NCBI GenBank assembly: GCA_964036665.1
Contig: OZ038530.1
Coordinates: 558,001 to 622,000, forward strand
Length of the DNA stretch: 64,000 nt
Direction of reading: 5' to 3'
Source of the DNA: Gordius sp. MW1
Taxonomy: Eukaryota > Nematomorpha > Gordioida > Gordea > Gordiidae
The notes under the pieces are model-generated. The model ran no database searches. It was not told where the DNA came from and was given only the letters and a program-made list of their open reading frames with translations. Each line of letters opens with the position of its first letter. Within the stretch, counting starts at the first letter, position 1. This document shows, in pieces, positions 34,313-47,100 of this stretch. The translations under genes were made by a program, and so were the position numbers.

Positions 34313-37300
34313 GTCCGCCCGTTGTCCATCCGTTGTCCTTCCGTTGTCCTTCCGTTGTCCGTCCGTTGTCCGTCCGTTGTCCGTCCGTTGTCCGTCCGTT
34401 GTCCGTCCGTTGTCCGCCCGTTGTCCTTCCGTTGTCCGTCCGTTGTCCGTCCGTTGTCCGTCTGATGTCCTTCCGTTGTCCGTCCGTTGTCCGCCCGTTG
34501 TCCTTCCGTTGTCCGTCCGTTGTCCGTCTGATGTCCTTTTGTTGTCCGTCCGTTGTCCGCCCGTTGTCCTTTTGTTGTCCGTCCGTTGTCCGTCCGTTGT
34601 CCGTTCGTTGTCCGTCCGATGTCCGTCTGATGTCCTTTTGTTGTCTGTCCGTTGTCCGTTCGTTGTCCGTCTGATGTCCTTTTGTTGTCCTTCCGTTGTC
34701 CGTCTGATGTCCTTCCGTTGTCCGTCCGTTGTCCGCCCGTTGTCCTTCCGTTGTCCGTCCGTTGTCCGTCTGATGTCCTTTTGTTGTCCGTCCGTTGTCC
34801 GCCCGTTGTCCTTCCGTTGTCCGCCCGTTGTCCGTCCGTTGTCCGTCCGTTGTCCGTCCGTTGTCCGCCCGTTGTCCTTCCGTTGTCCTTCCGTTGTCCG
34901 TCCGTTGTCCGTCTGATGTCCTTTTGTTGTCCGTCCGTTGTCCGTCCGTTGTCCTTCCGTTGTCCTTCCGTTGTCCGCCCGTTGTCCGCCCGTTGTCCGT
35001 CCGTTGTCCGTCCGTTGTCCGCCCGTTGTCCTTCCGTTGTCCGCCCATTGTCCGTCCGTTGTCCGTCCGTTGTCCGTCCGTTGTCCTTTCGTTGTCCGCC
35101 CGTTGTCCGTCCGTTGTCCGTCCGTTGCCCGCCCGTTGTCCTTCCGTTGTCCTTCCGTTGTCCGTCCGTTGTCCGTCTGATGTCCTTTTGTTGTCCGTCC
35201 GTTGTCCGTCTGATGTCCTTTTGTTGTCCTTCCGTTGTCCGTCCGTTGTCCGTCTGATGTCCTTCCGTTGTCCATCCGTTGTCCGTCCCTTGTCCGTCTG
35301 ATGTCCTTCCGTTGTCCGTCTGATGTCCTTTTGTTGTCCGTCCGTTGTCCGTCTGATGTCCTTTTGTTGTCCTTCCGTTGTCCGTCATTTGTCCGCCCGT
35401 TGTCCGTCCGTTGTCCGTCCGTTGTCCGTCAGATGTCCTTTTGTTGTCCGCCCATTGTCCGCCCGTTGTCCGTCCGTTGTCCGTCCGTTGTCCTTCCGTT
35501 GTCCGTCTGATGTCCTTTTGTTGTCCGTCCGTTGTCCGTCCGTTGTCCGCCCGTTGTCCTTCCGTTGTCCTTCCGTTGTCCGCCCGTTGTCCGCCCGTTG
35601 TCCGTCCGTTGTCCGTCCGTTGTCCGTCCGTTGTCCTTCCGTTGTCCGTCTGATGTCCTTTTGTTGTCCGTCCGTTGTCCGTCCGTTGTCCTTCCGTTGT
35701 CCTTCCGTTGTCCGTCCGTTGTCCGTCCGTTGTCCTTCCGTTGTCCGTCCGTTGTCCGTCTGATGTCCTTCCGTTGTCCATCCGTTGTCCGTCCCTTGTC
35801 CGTCTGATGTCCTTCCGTTGTCCGTCCGTTGTCCGTCTGATGTCCTTCCGTTGTCCGTCCGTTGTCCGTCCCTTGTCCGTCTGATGTCCTTCCGTTGTCC
35901 GTCCGTTGTCCGTCCGTTGTCCGCCCGTTGTCCTTCCGTTGTCCTTCCGTTGTCCGTCAGTTGTCCGTCTGATGTCCTTCCGTTGTCCGTCCGTTGTCCG
36001 TCCGTTGTCCGCCTGTTGTCCTTCCGTTGTCCGTCCGTTGTCCCTCTGATGTCCTTCCGTTGTCCGTCCGTTGTCCTTCCCTTGTCCGTCCGTTGTCCGT
36101 CCGTTGTCCTTCCGTTGTCCTTCCGTTGTCCGTTCGTTGTCCTTCCGTTGTCCGTCTGATGTCCTTTTGTTGTCCGTCCGTTGTCCGTCCGTTGTCCTTC
36201 CGTTGTCCTTCCGTTGTCCGTCCGTTGTCCGTCCGTTGTCCTTCCGTTGTCCGTCCGTTGTCCGTCTGATGTCCTTCCGTTGTCCTTCCGTTGTCCGTCC
36301 GTTGTCCGTCTGATGTCCTTTTGTTGTCCGTCCGTTGTCCGTCCGTTGTCCGTTCGTTGTCCGTCCCTTGTGCGTCTGATGTCCTTTTGTTGTCCGTCCG
36401 TTGTCCGTTCGTTGTCCGTTCGTTGTCCGTCTGATGTCCTTCCGTTGTCCGTCCGTTGTCCGCCCGTTGTCCTTCCGTTGTCCGTCCGTTGTCCTTCCGT
36501 TGTCCTTCCGTTGTCCTTTTGTTGTCCGTCCGTTGTCCGTCCGTTGTCCGTTCGTTGTCCGTCCCTTGTCCGTCTGATGTCCTTTTGTTGTCCTTCCGTT
36601 GTCCGTTCGTTGTCCGTCTGATGTCCTTCCGTTGTCCGTCCGTTGTCCGCCCGTTGTCCTTCCGTTGTCCGTCCGTTGTCCGTCCGTTGTCCTTCCGTTG
36701 TCCGTCCGTTGTCCGTCTGATGTCCTTCCGTTGTCCATCCGTTGTCCGTCCCTTGTCCGTCTGATGTCCTTCCGTTGTCCGTCCGTTGTCCGTCTGATGT
36801 CCTTCCGTTGTCCGTCCGTTGTCCGTCCCTTGTCCGTCTAATGTCCTTCCGTTGTCCGTCCGTTGTCCGTCCGTTGTCCTTCCGTTGTCCGTCCGTTGTC
36901 CGTCCGTTGTCTGTCCGTTGTCCGCCCATTGTCCGTCCGTTCTCCTTCCGTTGTCCGTCCGTTGTCCTTCCGTTGTCCGTCTGATGTCCTTTTGTTGTCC
37001 GTCCGTTGTCCGCCCGTTGTCCTTCCGTTGTCCGTTCTTTGTCCATCTGATGTCCTTTTGTTGTCCGTCCGTTGTCCGTTCGTTGTCCGTTCGTTGTCCG
37101 TTCGTTGTCCGTCTGATGTCCTTTTGTTGTCCTTCCGTTGTCCGTTCGTTGTCCGTCTGATGTCCTTCCGTTGTCCGTCCGTTGTCCGCCCGTTGTCCTT
37201 CCGTTGTCCTTCCGTTGTACTTCCGTTGTCCGTCTGATGTCCGCCCGTTGTCCTTCCGTTGTCCGTCCGTTGTCCGCCCGTTGTCCTTCCGTTGTCCTTC

Positions 37301-37658
37301 CGTTGTCCGTCCGTTGTCCTTCCGTTGTCCGTCCGTTGTCCGTTCGTTGTCCGTTCGTTGTCCGCCCGTTGTCCTTCCGTTGTCCTTCCGTTGTCCGTCC
37401 GTTGTCCTTCCGTTGTCCGTCCGTTGTCCGTCTGTAGTCCTTTTGTTGTCCGTCCGTTGTCCGTCTGATGTCCTTTTGTTGTCCTTCCGTTGTCCGTCCG
37501 TTGTCCGTCTGATGTCCTTCCGTTGTCCATCCGTTGTCCGTCCCTTGTCCATCTGATGTCCTTCCGTTGTCCGTCCGTTGTCCGTCTGATGTCCTTCCGT
37601 TGTCCGTCCGTTGTCCGTCCCTTGTCCGTCTGATGTCCTTCCGTTGTCCGTCCGTTGT
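34313..37658 (-). repeat. 11-bp minisatellite array between C4 and B5
   Basis: Opens GTCCGCCCGTTGTCCATCCG. It is duplicated at 44,115-47,460 (offset 9,802), and its later part again from about 49,570 (further offset 4,941). Rare words that track the copies include GTCCGTCATTTGTCCG (35,385), CCTGTTGTCC (36,012), CCCTTGTGCGTCTG (36,363) and GTCCGTTCTCC (36,936). Confidence 0.97.
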
Positions 37659-38117
37659 CCATCAGGAGGCTACAAGTTTGAATCCCGGAGAGTATTCTGT
37701 TCTTGTTAATAACATTGATAATATGACTTTTTAGCCGTCCGCTGAAATTTTCACGAAGCCTATATGGTTGAACAAAAAAATTTAAAAAATTTTCAAGTCG
37801 AAAATCTTTTTTTTGTCGGAATTCACCTCTGATATCGAAAATTTTCATGAGGCCTATATGGTGTTACAAAAAAATTGAAAAAATTTTGAGGTCGAAAAAA
37901 ATATTTTTTGATAAAAAAATTTAATAAATTGCATAGCACGGAGGGACGACGGAGGGACGACAGAGGGACGACGGACGGACGACGGAGAGACGACGGAGGG
38001 AGGACGGACGGACAACGGAGGGACGACGGACCGTCCGTTGTCCGTCAGGAGGCAACAAGTTTGAATCCGTGAGAGTATTCTGTTGATAATATGACTTTTT
38101 GGCCGTCCGCTGGCTAC
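37659..38117 (-). repeat. B5: composite cassette, short form
   Basis: In + order: B-box-like segment 2 (37,659-37,744), two-unit AT-rich satellite (37,745-37,937), inverted mini-array (37,938-38,030), switch hairpin, B-box-like segment 1 ending GGCTAC at 38,117. The mini-array reads GGACGACGGAG on +, opposite to both flanking long arrays. Confidence 0.85.
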
Positions 38118-41100
38118 GTCCGTTGTCCGTCCGTTGTCCGCCCGTTGTCCGTCTGTTGTCCGTCCGTTGTCCGTCCGTTGTCCGTTCGTTGTCCGTTCGT
38201 TGTCCTTCCGTTGTCCTTCCGTTGTCCTTCCGTTGTCCGTCCGTTGTCCGTCTGATGTCTTTCCGTTGTCCGTCCGTTGTCCGTCCGTTGTCCGCCCGTT
38301 GTCCTTCCGTTGTCCTTCCGTTGTCCGTCCGTTGTCCGTCCGTTGTCCGTCCGTTGTCCGTCCGTTGTCCTTCCGTTGTCCGTCAGATGTCCTTTTGTTG
38401 TCTGTCCGTTGTCCGTTCGTTGTCCGTTCGTTGTCCGTTCGTTGTCCGTCCGTTGTCCGCCCGTTGTCCGCCCGTTGTCCTTCCGTTGTCCGTCCGTTGT
38501 CCTTCCGTTGTCCGTCCGTTGTCCGTCCGTTGTCCGTTCGTTGTCCGTTCGTTGTCCGCCCGTTGTCCTTCCGTTGTCCTTCCGTTGTCCGTCCGTTGTC
38601 CTTCCGTTGTCCGTCCGTTGTCCGTCTGATGTCCTTTTGTTGTCCGTCCGTTGTCCGTCTGATGTCCTTTTGTTGTCCTTCCGTTGTCCGTCCGTTGTCC
38701 GTCTGATGTCCTTCCGTTGTCCATCCGTTGTCCGTCCCTTGTCCGTCTGATGTCCTTCCGTTGTCCGTCCGTTGTGCGCCCGTTGTCCGCCCGTTGTCCT
38801 TCCGTTGTCCGTCCGTTGTCCGTCTGATGTCCTTCCGTTGTCCGTCCGTTGTCCGTCCGTTGTCCGCCCGTTGTCCTTCCGTTGTCCGTCCGTTGTCCGT
38901 CCGTTGTCCGTCCGTTGTCCGTCCGTTGTCCTTCCGTTGTCCGTCAGATGTCCTTTTGTTGTCTGTCCGTTGTCCGTTCGTTGTCCGTTCGTTGTCCGTT
39001 CGTTGTCCGTCCGTTGTCCGCCCGTTGTCCGCCCGTTGTCCTTCCGTTGTCCGTCCGTTGTCCTTCCGTTGTCCGTCCGTTGTCCGTCCGTTGTCCGTTC
39101 GTTGTCCGTTCGTTGTCCGCCCGTTGTCCGTCCGTTGTCCGTCCGTTGTCCGTTCGTTGTCCGTCCCTTGTCCGTCTGATGTCCTTTTGTTGTCCGTCCG
39201 TTGTCCGTTCGTTGTCCGTTCGTTGTCCGCCCGTTGTCCTTCCGTTGTCCTTCCGTTGTCCGTCCGTTGTCCGTCCGTTGTCCGTCCGTTGTCCTTCCGT
39301 TGTCCTTCCGTTGTCCTTCCGTTGTCCTTCCGTTGTCCTTCCGTTGTCCGTCTGATGTCATTTTGTTGTCCGTCCGTTGTCCGTCCGTTGTCCGTCCGTT
39401 GTCCGTTCGTTGTCCGTCCGTTGTCCGTCTGATGTCCTTTTGTTGTCTGTCCGTTGTCCGTTCGTTGTCCGTTCGTTGTCCGTTCGTTGTCCGTCCGTTG
39501 TCCGCCCGTTGTCCGCCCGTTGTCCTTCCGTTGTCCGTCCGTTGTCCTTCCGTTGTCCGTCCGTTGTCCGTCCGTTGTCCGTTCGTTGTCCGTTCGTTGT
39601 CCGCCCGTTGTCCGTCCGTTGTCCGTCCGTTGTCCGTTCGTTGTCCGTCCCTTGTCCGTCTGATGTCCTTTTGTTGTCCGTCCGTTGTCCGTCCGTTGTC
39701 CGTTCGTTGTCCGTTCGTTGTCCGCCCGTTGTCCTTCCGTTGTCCTTCCGTTGTCCGTCCGTTGTCCTTCCGTTGTCCGTCCGTTGTCCGTCTGATGTCC
39801 TTTTGTTGTCCGTCCGTTGTCCGTCTGATGTCCTTTTGTTGTCCTTCCGTTGTCCGTCCGTTGTCCGTCTGATGTCCTTCCGTTGTCCATCCGTTGTCCG
39901 TCCCTTGTCCGTCTGATGTCCTTCCGTTGTCCGTCCGTTGTGCGCCCGTTGTCCGCCCGTTGTCCTTCCGTTGTCCGTCCGTTGTCCGTCTGATGTCCTT
40001 CCGTTGTCCGTCCGTTGTCCGTCCGTTGTCCGCCCGTTGTCCTTCCGTTGTCCGTCCGTTGTCCGTCCGTTGTCCGTCCGTTGTCCGTCCGTTGTCCTTC
40101 CGTTGTCCGTCAGATGTCCTTTTGTTGTCTGTCCGTTGTCCGTTCGTTGTCCGTTCGTTGTCCGTTCGTTGTCCGTCCGTTGTCCGCCCGTTGTCCGCCC
40201 GTTGTCCTTCCGTTGTCCGTCCGTTGTCCTTCCGTTGTCCGTCCGTTGTCCGTCCGTTGTCCGTTCGTTGTCCGTTCGTTGTCCGCCCGTTGTCCGTCCG
40301 TTGTCCGTCCGTTGTCCGTTCGTTGTCCGTCCCTTGTCCGTCTGATGTCCTTTTGTTGTCCGTCCGTTGTCCGTTCGTTGTCCGTTCGTTGTCCGCCCGT
40401 TGTCCTTCCGTTGTCCTTCCGTTGTCCGTCCGTTGTCCGTCCGTTGTCCGTCCGTTGTCCTTCCGTTGTCCTTCCGTTGTCCTTCCGTTGTCCTTCCGTT
40501 GTCCTTCCGTTGTCCGTCTGATGTCATTTTGTTGTCCGTCCGTTGTCCGTCCGTTGTCCGTCCGTTGTCCGTTCGTTGTCCGTCCGTTGTCCGTCTGATG
40601 TCCTTTTGTTGTCTGTCCGTTGTCCGTTCGTTGTCCGTTCGTTGTCCGTTCGTTGTCCGTCCGTTGTCCGCCCGTTGTCCGCCCGTTGTCCTTCCGTTGT
40701 CCGTCCGTTGTCCTTCCGTTGTCCGTCCGTTGTCCGTCCGTTGTCCGTTCGTTGTCCGTTCGTTGTCCGCCCGTTGTCCGTCCGTTGTCCGTCCGTTGTC
40801 CGTTCGTTGTCCGTCCCTTGTCCGTCTGATGTCCTTTTGTTGTCCGTCCGTTGTCCGTTCGTTGTCCGTTCGTTGTCCGCCCGTTGTCCTTCCGTTGTCC
40901 TTCCGTTGTCCGTCCGTTGTCCGTCTGTAGTCCTTTTGTTGTCCGTCCGTTGTCCGTCTGATGTCCTTTTGTTGTCCTTCCGTTGTCCGTCCGTTGTCCG
41001 TCTGATGTCCTTCCGTTGTCCATCCGTTGTCCGTCCCTTGTCCATCTGATGTCCTTCCGTTGTCCGTCCGTTGTCCGTCTGATGTCCTTCCGTTGTCCGT

Positions 41101-41151
41101 CCGTTGTCCGTCCCTTGTCCGTCTGATGTCCTTCCGTTGTCCGTCCGTTGT
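38118..41151 (-). repeat. 11-bp minisatellite array with 1,166-bp tandem higher-order repeat
   Basis: The block 38,728 to about 39,760 recurs at 39,894 to about 40,926 with an exact offset of 1,166 bp (106 units), including the uncommon words GTGCGCCCG and GATGTCATTTTG. The first 600 bp after B5 also match the starts of the arrays after B6, B7 and B8, so arrays are most alike near their B boundary. Confidence 0.97.
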
Positions 41152-41610
41152 CCATCAGGAGGCTACAAGTTTGAATCCCGGAGAGTATTCTGTTCTTGTT
41201 AATAACATTGATAATATGACTTTTTAGCCGTCCGCTGAAATTTTCACGAAGCCTATATGGTTGAACAAAAAAATTTAAAAAATTTTCAAGTCGAAAATCT
41301 TTTTTTTGTCGGAATTCACCTCTGATATCGAAAATTTTCATGAGGCCTATATGGTGTTACAAAAAAATTGAAAAAATTTTGAGGTCGAAAAAAATATTTT
41401 TTGATAAAAAAATTTAATAAATTGCATAGCACGGAGGGACGACGGAGGGACGACAGAGGGACGACGGACGGACGACGGAGAGACGACGGAGGGAGGACGG
41501 ACGGACAACGGAGGGACGACGGACCGTCCGTTGTCCGTCAGGAGGCAACAAGTTTGAATCCGTGAGAGTATTCTGTTGATAATATGACTTTTTGGCCGTC
41601 CGCTGGCTAC
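41152..41610 (-). repeat. B6: composite cassette, short form
   Basis: B-box-like segment 2 (41,152-41,237), two-unit AT satellite (41,238-41,430), inverted mini-array (41,431-41,523), switch, segment 1 (41,536-41,610). No sequence feature separates it from B5 beyond isolated bases. Confidence 0.85.
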
Positions 41611-42707
41611 GTCCGTTGTCCGTCCGTTGTCCGCCCGTTGTCCGTCTGTTGTCCGTCCGTTGTCCGTCCGTTGTCCGTTCGTTGTCCGTTCGTTGTCCTT
41701 CCGTTGTCCTTCCGTTGTCCTTCCGTTGTCCGTCCGTTGTCCGTCTGATGTCCTTCCGTTGTCCGTCCGTTGTCCGTCCGTTGTCCGCCCGTTGTCCTTC
41801 CGTTGTCCTTCCGTTGTCCGTCCGTTGTCCGTCCGTTGTCCGTCCGTTGTCCGTCCGTTGTCCTTCCGTTGTCCGTCAGATGTCCTTTTGTTGTCTGTCC
41901 GTTGTCCGTTCGTTGTCCGTTCGTTGTCCGTTCGTTGTCCGTCCGTTGTCCGCCCGTTGTCCGCCCGTTGTCCTTCCGTTGTCCGTCCGTTGTCCTTCCG
42001 TTGTCCGTCCGTTGTCCGTCCGTTGTCCGTTCGTTGTCCGTTCGTTGTCCGCCCGTTGTCCTTCCGTTGTCCTTCCGTTGTCCGTCCGTTGTCCTTCCGT
42101 TGTCCGTCCGTTGTCCGTCTGATGTCCTTTTGTTGTCCGTCCGTTGTCCGTCTGATGTCCTTTTGTTGTCCTTCCGTTGTCCGTCCGTTGTCCGTCTGAT
42201 GTCCTTCCGTTGTCCATCCGTTGTCCGTCCCTTGTCCGTCTGATGTCCTTCCGTTGTCCGTCCGTTGTGCGCCCGTTGTCCGCCCGTTGTCCTTCCGTTG
42301 TCCGTCCGTTGTCCGTCTGATGTCCTTCCGTTGTCCGTCCGTTGTCCGTCCGTTGTCCGCCCGTTGTCCTTCCGTTGTCCGTCCGTTGTCCGTCCGTTGT
42401 CCGTCCGTTGTCCGTCCGTTGTCCTTCCGTTGTCCGTCAGATGTCCTTTTGTTGTCTGTCCGTTGTCCGTTCGTTGTCCGTTCGTTGTCCGTTCGTTGTC
42501 CGTCCGTTGTCCGTCCGTTGTCCGTCCGTTGTCCGTCTGATGTCCTTCCGTTGTCCGTCCGTTGTCCGCCCGTTGTCCTTACGTTGTCCGCACGTTGTCC
42601 GCCCGTTGTATGTCCGTTGTCCGTCCGTTGTCCGTCCGTTGTCCGTCCGTTGTCCGTCCGTTGTCCGTCCGTTGTCCGTCCGTTGTCCGTCCGTTGTCCG
42701 CCCGTTG
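41611..42707 (-). repeat. 11-bp minisatellite array between B6 and C5
   Basis: The left part copies the 38,118-38,990 block. The last ~180 bp (CCTTACGTTGTCCGCACG then plain units) is the common transposon-proximal sequence also found before C4 and C7. It is therefore a junction between a B-type array start and a C-type array end. Confidence 0.97.
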
Positions 42708-43148
42708 CAGGGTTTCTTTCAGGGGGGAGTCCGGGGGGGGTAATACCCCCCCGGGGAGTTTCAAATACCCCCCCCCCCCGGAGAGTTTTGATTGAAGGAA
42801 GCATGAACATGAACTGAGGTTCCACCATGAAGTCATAAATTATATTAATAATAGGCTTAGGCTAAAATTGAAATTCAATAAATTATTTTAATTTGTCAAT
42901 AAAAAATATAAAATTGGCGAAATTAAATTTGTTTACAGATCAGGTGGAAATCATTCATAGACATCATTTTTTAACATCTGTGAACCGTAAATTTACAATC
43001 TTGAAAGTTACAAATTATCTTTAATATATCAATAGGTAACTAAACATAAATAAATGCTTTTAGAATTATTAAATCACTATCTTACTTATAAACTTAAAAA
43101 GAATTATTATAAATAATACATTCTATGTTTTTTTTGAATTGCAGATAG

Positions 43149-43385
43149 ATGTCTGGTAAATATAAAAGTACTCTTTTACACTACTTTAGTAAAAAGGAAA
43201 AGTCTAATAAAAAGGATGGTAAATATGATTTAATTTGGAATAATTTTAATTATGCAACAGGTGAAGATATGAATAATTGTTCTGTAGAAAAAACTCTGGT
43301 TTGTTCCATTCAATGTTATAATGAAAAGGATGGTATTTATATTTATATTACTAACAAAATATTGGTCATTTTAAATGTATATTAA
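43149..43385 (+). CDS. 78-codon ORF, possible hAT N-terminus (C5)
   Basis: Same product as C4, exactly 9,802 bp downstream of it. The acceptor-like site lies just upstream of the ATG. Confidence 0.4.
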   Translation: MSGKYKSTLLHYFSKKEKSNKKDGKYDLIWNNFNYATGEDMNNCSVEKTLVCSIQCYNEKDGIYIYITNKILVILNVY

Positions 43386-43756
43386 CTAATTATAATTTGC
43401 TTGCAAGCATATAAAAAAGATCTTTTTTGTCTAATCAATTATGTATTATGAAAAGGTGAGGATAATTCTGTGGAGAAACTGGTTTATTCCATAGATTGTC
43501 AAAATAAAAAAGATGGTATTTACATTTATACACACAAAATAATGTTTATAACTAATGATAATTATCTGTCATGCATTTAAATTCTGATATAGATAAAATA
43601 TCTTTTTTATCTATTTGATTTTGAATTAGAAATAGGCGAGAAGATATGTTTGGGGAATACTATGGGTATTTGTGTTTATATAAAATAATAAATAAGGCAT
43701 GAATATGTTTGTTTGTAATAGGTAAAGATGGGACTGAATTAAGAAAAACTCTTGAC

Positions 43757-43918
43757 CGAATTATGGTTGCATTAAGAAACAGGCTAGGGGAGATATCTTT
43801 AGACCACTGTATGAGAATATCTATAGAAGGGGCTGACCTTCCTACTGAAGAATATCTAGATATGGCGATGAAGGAGTACGCCTTTAAAAAACAAAGAAGT
43901 ATTCGGTTACTTTCTTAA
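43757..43918 (+). pseudogene. hAT transposase C-terminal remnant, deletion form (C5)
   Basis: Same 26-bp deletion and reading as C4, with the same in-frame fusion to repeat unit 4 and stop at 43,916-43,918. Confidence 0.62.
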
Positions 43919-44114
43919 AAGAACACTTGCCCGTTAAAATATTACATGTATTTATTTAATGATTATGCGTGTATGTATCAATTTATATATCACTTATATC
44001 ACCAATAAAAATTAGTAAATATTATACAAAATGGTTTAGCAATTAAAAAAATTTTTACCCCCCCCGGAAGTTGAAAATACCCCCCCCGGAGCATTTTTTC
44101 TGAAAGAAACCCTG

Positions 44115-47100
44115 GTCCGCCCGTTGTCCATCCGTTGTCCTTCCGTTGTCCTTCCGTTGTCCGTCCGTTGTCCGTCCGTTGTCCGTCCGTTGTCCGTCCG
44201 TTGTCCGTCCGTTGTCCGCCCGTTGTCCTTCCGTTGTCCGTCCGTTGTCCGTCCGTTGTCCGTCTGATGTCCTTCCGTTGTCCGTCCGTTGTCCGCCCGT
44301 TGTCCTTCCGTTGTCCGTCCGTTGTCCGTCTGATGTCCTTTTGTTGTCCGTCCGTTGTCCGCCCGTTGTCCTTTTGTTGTCCGTCCGTTGTCCGTCCGTT
44401 GTCCGTTCGTTGTCCGTCCGATGTCCGTCTGATGTCCTTTTGTTGTCTGTCCGTTGTCCGTTCGTTGTCCGTCTGATGTCCTTTTGTTGTCCTTCCGTTG
44501 TCCGTCTGATGTCCTTCCGTTGTCCGTCCGTTGTCCGCCCGTTGTCCTTCCGTTGTCCGTCCGTTGTCCGTCTGATGTCCTTTTGTTGTCCGTCCGTTGT
44601 CCGCCCGTTGTCCTTCCGTTGTCCGCCCGTTGTCCGTCCGTTGTCCGTCCGTTGTCCGTCCGTTGTCCGCCCGTTGTCCTTCCGTTGTCCTTCCGTTGTC
44701 CGTCCGTTGTCCGTCTGATGTCCTTTTGTTGTCCGTCCGTTGTCCGTCCGTTGTCCTTCCGTTGTCCTTCCGTTGTCCGCCCGTTGTCCGCCCGTTGTCC
44801 GTCCGTTGTCCGTCCGTTGTCCGCCCGTTGTCCTTCCGTTGTCCGCCCATTGTCCGTCCGTTGTCCGTCCGTTGTCCGTCCGTTGTCCTTTCGTTGTCCG
44901 CCCGTTGTCCGTCCGTTGTCCGTCCGTTGCCCGCCCGTTGTCCTTCCGTTGTCCTTCCGTTGTCCGTCCGTTGTCCGTCTGATGTCCTTTTGTTGTCCGT
45001 CCGTTGTCCGTCTGATGTCCTTTTGTTGTCCTTCCGTTGTCCGTCCGTTGTCCGTCTGATGTCCTTCCGTTGTCCATCCGTTGTCCGTCCCTTGTCCGTC
45101 TGATGTCCTTCCGTTGTCCGTCTGATGTCCTTTTGTTGTCCGTCCGTTGTCCGTCTGATGTCCTTTTGTTGTCCTTCCGTTGTCCGTCATTTGTCCGCCC
45201 GTTGTCCGTCCGTTGTCCGTCCGTTGTCCGTCAGATGTCCTTTTGTTGTCCGCCCATTGTCCGCCCGTTGTCCGTCCGTTGTCCGTCCGTTGTCCTTCCG
45301 TTGTCCGTCTGATGTCCTTTTGTTGTCCGTCCGTTGTCCGTCCGTTGTCCGCCCGTTGTCCTTCCGTTGTCCTTCCGTTGTCCGCCCGTTGTCCGCCCGT
45401 TGTCCGTCCGTTGTCCGTCCGTTGTCCGTCCGTTGTCCTTCCGTTGTCCGTCTGATGTCCTTTTGTTGTCCGTCCGTTGTCCGTCCGTTGTCCTTCCGTT
45501 GTCCTTCCGTTGTCCGTCCGTTGTCCGTCCGTTGTCCTTCCGTTGTCCGTCCGTTGTCCGTCTGATGTCCTTCCGTTGTCCATCCGTTGTCCGTCCCTTG
45601 TCCGTCTGATGTCCTTCCGTTGTCCGTCCGTTGTCCGTCTGATGTCCTTCCGTTGTCCGTCCGTTGTCCGTCCCTTGTCCGTCTGATGTCCTTCCGTTGT
45701 CCGTCCGTTGTCCGTCCGTTGTCCGCCCGTTGTCCTTCCGTTGTCCTTCCGTTGTCCGTCAGTTGTCCGTCTGATGTCCTTCCGTTGTCCGTCCGTTGTC
45801 CGTCCGTTGTCCGCCTGTTGTCCTTCCGTTGTCCGTCCGTTGTCCCTCTGATGTCCTTCCGTTGTCCGTCCGTTGTCCTTCCCTTGTCCGTCCGTTGTCC
45901 GTCCGTTGTCCTTCCGTTGTCCTTCCGTTGTCCGTTCGTTGTCCTTCCGTTGTCCGTCTGATGTCCTTTTGTTGTCCGTCCGTTGTCCGTCCGTTGTCCT
46001 TCCGTTGTCCTTCCGTTGTCCGTCCGTTGTCCGTCCGTTGTCCTTCCGTTGTCCGTCCGTTGTCCGTCTGATGTCCTTCCGTTGTCCTTCCGTTGTCCGT
46101 CCGTTGTCCGTCTGATGTCCTTTTGTTGTCCGTCCGTTGTCCGTCCGTTGTCCGTTCGTTGTCCGTCCCTTGTGCGTCTGATGTCCTTTTGTTGTCCGTC
46201 CGTTGTCCGTTCGTTGTCCGTTCGTTGTCCGTCTGATGTCCTTCCGTTGTCCGTCCGTTGTCCGCCCGTTGTCCTTCCGTTGTCCGTCCGTTGTCCTTCC
46301 GTTGTCCTTCCGTTGTCCTTTTGTTGTCCGTCCGTTGTCCGTCCGTTGTCCGTTCGTTGTCCGTCCCTTGTCCGTCTGATGTCCTTTTGTTGTCCTTCCG
46401 TTGTCCGTTCGTTGTCCGTCTGATGTCCTTCCGTTGTCCGTCCGTTGTCCGCCCGTTGTCCTTCCGTTGTCCGTCCGTTGTCCGTCCGTTGTCCTTCCGT
46501 TGTCCGTCCGTTGTCCGTCTGATGTCCTTCCGTTGTCCATCCGTTGTCCGTCCCTTGTCCGTCTGATGTCCTTCCGTTGTCCGTCCGTTGTCCGTCTGAT
46601 GTCCTTCCGTTGTCCGTCCGTTGTCCGTCCCTTGTCCGTCTAATGTCCTTCCGTTGTCCGTCCGTTGTCCGTCCGTTGTCCTTCCGTTGTCCGTCCGTTG
46701 TCCGTCCGTTGTCTGTCCGTTGTCCGCCCATTGTCCGTCCGTTCTCCTTCCGTTGTCCGTCCGTTGTCCTTCCGTTGTCCGTCTGATGTCCTTTTGTTGT
46801 CCGTCCGTTGTCCGCCCGTTGTCCTTCCGTTGTCCGTTCTTTGTCCATCTGATGTCCTTTTGTTGTCCGTCCGTTGTCCGTTCGTTGTCCGTTCGTTGTC
46901 CGTTCGTTGTCCGTCTGATGTCCTTTTGTTGTCCTTCCGTTGTCCGTTCGTTGTCCGTCTGATGTCCTTCCGTTGTCCGTCCGTTGTCCGCCCGTTGTCC
47001 TTCCGTTGTCCTTCCGTTTTACTTCCGTTGTCCGTCTGATGTCCGCCCGTTGTCCTTCCGTTGTCCGTCCGTTGTCCGCCCGTTGTCCTTCCGTTGTCCT

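Larger units (their letters stand above)
42708..44114 (+). mobile_element. C5: non-autonomous hAT-like DNA transposon
   Basis: Perfect 15-bp terminal inverted repeats (42,708-42,722 and 44,100-44,114), 12-bp flanking repeats GTCCGCCCGTTG, and the 26-bp deletion form. It is almost base-for-base C4, differing mainly in homopolymer length near the left end. Confidence 0.88.

Noticed and set aside
37659..37744. Functional tRNA gene
   Set aside because: Only a B-box-like GTTTGAATCC and a CAGGAGG element are visible. No acceptor stem, D arm or A box can be drawn, and the T stem does not pair.
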